Below, in pieces: positions 6,668-9,238 of a DNA stretch of 9,238 nucleotides. The notes beneath the pieces are model-generated. The model saw nothing but the letters and a program-made list of their open reading frames with translations. It was not told where the DNA came from and did no database searches. The position numbers and the translations under genes are program-made. The DNA is taken from assembly GCA_904420235.1 (NCBI GenBank), contig CAJFUS010000146.1, positions 1-9,238 of the forward strand. Reading direction: 5' to 3'. The first letter of the stretch is position 1, and each line of letters starts with the position of its first letter. Source of the stretch: Candidatus Neoanaerotignum tabaqchaliae. GTDB taxonomy: Bacteria > Bacillota > Clostridia > Lachnospirales > Anaerotignaceae.

Positions 6668-6690
6668 GGCGCCTATATAGGCGCCTTTTT
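6668..6690 (+). terminator. Strong rho-independent terminator after the alcohol dehydrogenase
   Basis: GGCGCC (6668-6673), TATATA, GGCGCC (6680-6685), then TTTTT. The whole 18 bp is a perfect palindrome, so the stem can extend into the TA pairs. It begins 13 nt after the stop and is preceded by an A run, so it may act in both directions. Confidence 0.93.
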
Positions 6691-6697
6691 ATTTTGC

Positions 6698-6726
6698 TTT
6701 ACTAATCTCCATATTTGTAATAATAT
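6698..6726 (+). promoter_or_regulatory. Possible thiW promoter
   Basis: TTTACT (6698-6703), a 17-bp spacer and TAATAT (6721-6726), each matching the consensus at four of six positions. It would give a leader of about 27 nt. A promoter is required here because of the terminator just upstream. Confidence 0.35.
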
Positions 6727-6759
6727 ATAAATTAAATAAATATTAAGGGGAATGTAATT

Positions 6760-7266
6760 ATGAACATAAACATTAAAAAACTTGTGGCAGCAGCTATGCT
6801 TTCGGCCATAGCAGTGTCACTGTCAGCTTTCGCCATACCTGTAGGCACATCAAAATGCTTTCCAATACAACACCTTATAAATGTTGTTGCCGGAGTTACA
6901 TTAGGTCCATTCTACGGTGTTCTTGCTGCTTTTTGCACATCGCTTATAAGAAATGTTCTTGGCACAGGCAGCCTTTTAGCTTTTCCCGGAAGCATGATTG
7001 GAGCTCTTTTGTGCGGACTTTTATTTAATAAAACTAAAAGCATACTTGCGGCCTGCATTGGAGAAGTTTTCGGCACAGGCATTATAGGCGGAATATTATG
7101 CTACCCCATAGCAGCATTTGTTATGGGACAGGAGGCCGCTGTGTTTACATATGTAATTCCGTTTCTTACAAGCACTGCCATTGGCTCTGTTATGGCTGCA
7201 GTTATAATATACAGCATGAAAAAAGTTGGCGCGCTTGACCAAGTTAACAAAATAATGGGAAATTAA
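6760..7266 (+). CDS. thiW: ThiW, substrate-binding (S) component of an ECF-type thiazole transporter
   Basis: This 168-residue integral membrane protein has about five to six helices. ThiW proteins bind the thiamin precursor hydroxyethylthiazole (assigned by regulon studies) and need a shared ECF module (EcfA, EcfA', EcfT) for import. The family signature is clear: PVGTSKCFPIQHLINVVAG (27-45), LGPFYGVL (48-55), SLIRNVLGTGSLLAFPGSMI (61-80). Helices lie at about 7-26, 38-62, 78-88, 94-122 and 128-152. The ATG at 6760 follows AAGGGG with nine bases between. Unusually, no thiM, thiE or ECF genes are next to it and no TPP riboswitch is visible in the 105-nt gap upstream, although most thiW genes have one. 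The short C-terminal tail is cytosolic. Confidence 0.93.
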   Translation: MNINIKKLVAAAMLSAIAVSLSAFAIPVGTSKCFPIQHLINVVAGVTLGPFYGVLAAFCTSLIRNVLGTGSLLAFPGSMIGALLCGLLFNKTKSILAACIGEVFGTGIIGGILCYPIAAFVMGQEAAVFTYVIPFLTSTAIGSVMAAVIIYSMKKVGALDQVNKIMGN

Positions 7267-7306
7267 AAATTTATGGGACAATTCTGATGATAACTTATAG
7301 TGAAGT

Positions 7307-7335
7307 GTTTAATATTTTTTATTAAACCGCTTTTT
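7307..7335 (+). terminator. Weak AT-rich terminator after thiW
   Basis: GTTTAATA (7307-7314) pairs perfectly with TATTAAAC (7320-7327) over a 5-nt loop. TTTTT follows three bases later (7331-7335). It lies 40 nt after the thiW stop. The stem has one G-C pair, so read-through is likely. Confidence 0.45.
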
Positions 7336-7446
7336 ATAATAAGGCTCATAAAATGTCAAAATTCTAAAAAACTGTTTTAATTGCGTGAAATTAGTATTAA
7401 TAAGTTTTATTTATAATTTTTGTCTGAAAGTTCATAGTTCTCAGTT

Positions 7447-7485
7447 TTTACATATATAAAAATACTTTTATTAAAAATATGTAAA
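7447..7485. repeat. Long AT-rich inverted repeat between thiW and the convergent terminators
   Basis: TTTACATAT (7447-7455) matches ATATGTAAA (7477-7485). Inside, ATAAAA (7456-7461) matches TTTTAT (7466-7471) around a 4-nt loop. Together they make 15 pairs with one 5-nt bulge. It could be part of a thiW 3' UTR or a small RNA ending at 7556, or a protein site. The strand cannot be decided. Confidence 0.4.
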
Positions 7486-7519
7486 CAGTCTATCCTCAAA
7501 TACATTTTTTTCAAATCAC

Positions 7520-7556
7520 AGCGTCTGATGATACACAATTGAATCAGACGCTTTTT
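7520..7556 (+). terminator. Strong rho-independent terminator, plus strand
   Basis: AGCGTCTGAT (7520-7529) pairs perfectly with ATCAGACGCT (7543-7552) over a 13-nt loop, ending in TTTTT (7552-7556). No plus-strand gene lies between it and thiW, 254 nt upstream. It therefore ends read-through from thiW or an unrecognised small RNA. Confidence 0.88.
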
Positions 7557-7571
7557 AAATTTCAAACATCT

Positions 7572-7599
7572 AAAAGCCGCGGATACAAATACCCGCGGC
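7572..7599 (-). terminator. GC-rich terminator, minus strand
   Basis: On the minus strand GCCGCGG (7599-7593) and CCGCGGC (7582-7576) form seven G-C-only pairs over a 10-nt loop, followed by TTTT (7575-7572). On the plus strand no T run follows. It faces the plus-strand terminator only 15 bp away. This implies a transcript arriving from the right, although no sizeable gene lies there. Confidence 0.7.
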
Positions 7600-7834
7600 G
7601 TAATTTATCCAGAAAATTTATATCAATCGTCCCTTAAAACTTAATCTTTTATAAGGGAGAACATATATAACAATTAAGGAAGCCTCTAATTCCGCTTCAG
7701 CCTGACCCTTTCAAATAAATACAGTCACTTTAGCGTTTCATAACAGGGACTTAGCTATTTTCCAACATAAAACCCGCACATTTAATGCCCATCGGCAACG
7801 GATTAAACAGCTCTCCTTAAAGTCCTTCCTGTTA
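7572..7834 (-). ncRNA. Candidate structured RNA ending at the minus-strand terminator (no known family recognised)
   Basis: On the minus strand a long stacked hairpin covers 7834-7741. P1 pairs TAACAG plus GGACTT with AAGTCC plus CTGTTA, with a 3-nt GAA bulge. P2 pairs AGCTGTTT with AAATAGCT, P3 AATCCG with CGGGTT, and P4 is TGCC-GATG-GGCA. P2 and P3 each contain a G-U pair that would be a C-A mismatch on the plus strand, so the minus strand is the RNA. Further minus-strand hairpins follow (GAAGC/GCTTC near 7680-7700; TCCCTTA/TAAGGGA at 7658-7630), then the terminator. No ORF longer than about 15 codons lies within it. It does not look to me like 6S, tmRNA, SRP RNA, a T-box or a TPP riboswitch. 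The 5' end is unknown: it could start near 7934 or be the 3' part of a longer transcript from 8315. Confidence 0.5.
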
Positions 7835-7940
7835 ATCAAATATTCTTTAACAAATTAAAGATTTTGATTTTTATATATGCTTGATATTTTATATAGTGTC
7901 TGTAAAACCTTTCTTTTTAACTTTATTTAACAATAATTAG

Positions 7941-7968
7941 TTTTTAAACATATTTTTTATATTGTCAA
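7941..7968 (-). promoter_or_regulatory. Possible internal promoter for the structured RNA
   Basis: A perfect TTGACA on the minus strand (7968-7963) lies 16 bp from TAAAAA (7946-7941), a poor -10. It would start RNA near 7934, 100 nt before helix P1. Given weakly because the -10 is poor in an AT-rich stretch. Confidence 0.25.
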
Positions 7969-8041
7969 ATGGAATTTACAACAACTATTTTTCTGTTATA
8001 AACTATATTCAGTTTTAATGCTTCAAATTGATTTAACACCC

Positions 8042-8059
8042 TATGCTCTCAGGAGCATA
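8042..8059. other. Short perfect hairpin in the gene-poor region
   Basis: TATGCTC (8042-8048) and GAGCATA (8053-8059) form seven pairs with a 4-nt loop (TCAG on plus, CTGA on minus). No T run follows on either strand, so it is not a terminator. It lies between the small ORF and the structured RNA. Confidence 0.4.
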
Positions 8060-8082
8060 TTAAGAAATAAATCTTTGTTTTT

Positions 8083-8129
8083 CAGTATCCGGAACCCCAG
8101 ACCCCTAAATATGAAAACCCGAATACCTG
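8083..8129 (-). other. RNA hairpin downstream of the small ORF
   Basis: On the minus strand CAGGTATTCGG (8129-8119) pairs with CCGGATACTG (8092-8083), ten pairs with one bulged G. One pair is U-G on the minus strand but would be C-A on the plus strand, so this too points to minus-strand RNA. The 26-nt loop is G-rich (AGGGGTCTGGGG). No T run follows, so the transcript could continue. Confidence 0.4.
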
Positions 8130-8153
8130 TTAAACTTTTTTAATCTTATTTCT

Positions 8154-8288
8154 TTATTTATGGCGGCCGATAAATTTGAAGACTCTACGCGAAAGGCCGT
8201 TATATAATGCGTTATTAAAAGAGATATTTTTTACGCCATAAGCCATTTCGCCTTTATTAAATTGACTTTCACTTTCTAACGTTCCCAT
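8154..8288 (-). CDS. Small ORF, 44 residues, unknown function
   Basis: I do not recognise this peptide. It has 44 codons from the ATG at 8288 to a TAA. AAAGGAG lies nine bases upstream (8304-8298). An in-frame ATG at 8297 abuts that site, so 8288 is preferred. A likely promoter (8322-8350) sits at a suitable distance. The N-terminus is polar and acidic (MGTLESESQF) and the C-terminus strongly basic (SRRVFKFIGRHK). There is no Cys, no signal peptide and no membrane helix. Promoter, ribosome site and ORF in series support a real gene; a decayed gene start is the main alternative. The RNA downstream is structured and the next terminator is at 7572, so peptide and RNA may share one transcript. 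Confidence 0.5.
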   Translation of the reverse strand: MGTLESESQFNKGEMAYGVKNISFNNALYNGLSRRVFKFIGRHK

Positions 8289-8321
8289 CGGTATCATCTC
8301 CTTTGTATTTTTTATAGTACA

Positions 8322-8350
8322 ATCTTAACACACTTTTTTGGTTTTGTAAA
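8322..8350 (-). promoter_or_regulatory. Likely promoter of the 44-codon ORF and downstream RNA
   Basis: On the minus strand TTTACA (8350-8345), a 17-bp spacer and TAAGAT (8327-8322) preceded by TGT, an extended -10. RNA would start near 8315, about 27 nt before the ATG at 8288. Confidence 0.5.
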
Positions 8351-8353
8351 GAG

Positions 8354-8379
8354 ATTTTATAAAAATTTTTTTATAAAAT
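8354..8379. repeat. 26-bp AT palindrome between the small ORF and the MATE gene
   Basis: ATTTTATAAAAA (8354-8365) and TTTTTATAAAAT (8368-8379) are perfect 12-bp complements around TT. It lies just upstream of the minus-strand -35 and about 50 bp upstream of the MATE promoter, a natural place for a shared operator. It has no G or C, so composition may contribute. Confidence 0.45.
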
Positions 8380-8426
8380 AAAATATTTTCACGCGAAATT
8401 TTAATTTAAAATATCTGATTTTTATA

Positions 8427-8455
8427 TTGCATATTCTAAATTTATATTGTATAGT
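8427..8455 (+). promoter_or_regulatory. Possible promoter of the MATE gene
   Basis: TTGCAT (8427-8432), a 17-bp spacer and TATAGT (8450-8455, five of six matches). The leader would be about 72 nt. The -35 matches only three of six positions. Confidence 0.4.
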
Positions 8456-8533
8456 TTTAATGCAATTTTAAGATATTTAATTAAGGTAGATTAAAAGTAA
8501 ATCAACGCTTTAATTATTTTGGGAGGGATTGTA

Positions 8534-9238
8534 ATGGATAACAGTAAAATGGTTAAAAACGCCATAACTGAAGGAGTAATTTGGAAACAGCTTCTTATAT
8601 TTTTCTTCCCGCTTCTTTTCGGCTCATTTTTCCAACAAATGTATAACATGGCAGACACAATAATAGTTGGAAGATACCTTGGCAAAGAGGCGCTTTCGGC
8701 AGTCGGCGGCTCAACTGGAAAAATAATAGACATGATAGTATATTTTGCCATAGCAATATCAACAGGTGCATCGGTTGTAATTGCTCAGTTTTACGGCGCT
8801 AAAAACTACACCCAAACACAAAGAGCGGTACATACAGCAATAACATTTTCTTTTCTCTTCGGTCTTGTGGTGTGCATAATAGGTTTTATATTAACTCCAA
8901 ATATACTTGTGGCAATAGCAACACCCGAGGACACATTAAGTCAATCTATAGCATACTTAAGAATATATTTTATAGGTATGTGCGCCAATATGATATATAA
9001 TATGGGCGCCGCTATACTTAGGGCTGTAGGAGATTCAAAACGCCCTCTTATATTTCTTATGATAACCTGCTGCACAAATATAGTTTTAGACCTGCTGTTT
9101 GTAGTAAAATTCAATATGGGCGTCAGCGGAGCCGCCACAGCAACAATAATTTCACAATTTATAAGCGCATTGCTTGTAATGGGCACTCTTTTAACAACAA
9201 AAGATTGTTATAGATTTTATTTTAACCATATAGGAATC
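8534..9238 (+). CDS. MATE-family multidrug/cation exporter (3' end cut by window edge)
   Basis: The first 235 codons, roughly half of a normal MATE protein of about 450 residues, are present. These cytoplasmic-membrane transporters expel drugs or metabolites in exchange for sodium ions or protons. The family signatures are visible: FFPLLFGSFFQQMYNMADTI (24-43) in helix 1, IVGRYLG (44-50), ALSAVGGS (53-60) and LRAVGDSKRPLIF (162-174). About six helices can be seen, near 18-38, 64-87, 101-121, 138-160, 170-192 and 198-222. The ATG at 8534 follows GGGAGGG. It is divergent from the small ORF, with its own possible promoter. Isoleucine is almost always ATA (26 of 30), as in an ordinary moderately expressed gene of an AT-rich host. 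The substrate is unknown. Confidence 0.93.
   Translation, partial: MDNSKMVKNAITEGVIWKQLLIFFFPLLFGSFFQQMYNMADTIIVGRYLGKEALSAVGGSTGKIIDMIVYFAIAISTGASVVIAQFYGAKNYTQTQRAVHTAITFSFLFGLVVCIIGFILTPNILVAIATPEDTLSQSIAYLRIYFIGMCANMIYNMGAAILRAVGDSKRPLIFLMITCCTNIVLDLLFVVKFNMGVSGAATATIISQFISALLVMGTLLTTKDCYRFYFNHIGI

Larger units (their letters stand above)
7267..8533. other. 1.27-kb stretch without a sizeable gene
   Basis: Apart from the 44-codon ORF there is no convincing coding frame here on either strand. The stretch holds a weak thiW terminator, two convergent terminators, several hairpins whose wobble pairs point to minus-strand RNA, and three candidate promoters, each listed separately. No tRNA, insertion sequence or repeat array was seen. 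The remaining sequence (about 7840-8040 and 8380-8420) is plain AT-rich DNA. Confidence 0.7.

Noticed and set aside
7576..7599. GCCGCGG hairpin as a T-box or riboswitch terminator on the plus strand
   Set aside because: No T run follows on the plus strand, no T-box sequence is present, and no downstream gene begins nearby on that strand.
7755..7802. Minus-strand 15-codon frame (TTG CCG ATG GGC ...) inside the structured RNA
   Set aside because: It is very short, its AAGGAG is too far upstream, and the bases are used by helices P2-P4.
8491..9186. Minus-strand frames of 81-86 codons opposite the MATE gene
   Set aside because: They are antisense shadows of a clear MATE reading frame, and no family features are present.

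Overview
The window looks like chromosomal DNA from a low-GC, anaerobic member of the Clostridia (Bacillota). The evidence is AT-rich intergenic sequence, strong GGAGG-type ribosome binding sites, overlapping genes, a clostridial-type cdaA-cdaR pair, a PrpR-type sigma-54 activator, an iron-containing alcohol dehydrogenase, an ECF-type ThiW and a MATE exporter. The family cannot be fixed from sequence alone; Lachnospirales-like is a guess. No insertion sequence, phage gene, CRISPR array, tRNA or rRNA was seen.

Left part (1-3200, minus strand): a four-gene operon read right to left. It starts with two membrane proteins I cannot name (169 aa with two helices; 319 aa with about eight). Then come the diadenylate cyclase CdaA, which makes c-di-AMP, and its YbbR-domain partner CdaR, cut by the left edge. 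All junctions overlap (38, 1 and 8 nt), so translation is probably coupled. A likely sigma-A promoter with an extended -10 lies at 3141-3167, overlapped by an 8+8 bp inverted repeat.

Middle (3201-6690): a PrpR_N-PAS-AAA+-Fis sigma-54 activator (minus) lies back to back with a glycerol-dehydrogenase-like iron alcohol dehydrogenase (plus). The 400-bp gap between them holds two good sigma-A promoters facing the dehydrogenase, a Rex-operator-like palindrome, a 15-bp direct repeat, an 11-bp tandem repeat and a leader hairpin. I found no sigma-54 promoter there. The dehydrogenase has codon usage suggesting high expression and ends at a strong terminator.

Right part (6691-9238): thiW, the substrate-binding component of a thiazole/thiamin-precursor transporter, stands alone without a visible TPP riboswitch. 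A 1.27-kb stretch without a sizeable gene follows (7267-8533). It is not empty. Two terminators face each other (plus at 7520-7556, minus at 7572-7599), so a minus-strand transcript should enter from the right. That transcript would start at a sigma-A promoter near 8322-8350, carry a 44-codon ORF with a good ribosome binding site, and continue through several hairpins. In three of these helices the G-U pairs work only if the minus strand is the RNA. This candidate structured RNA with its small ORF is the most novel item here. Beyond a 26-bp AT palindrome, a MATE-family exporter begins on the plus strand and runs off the right edge.
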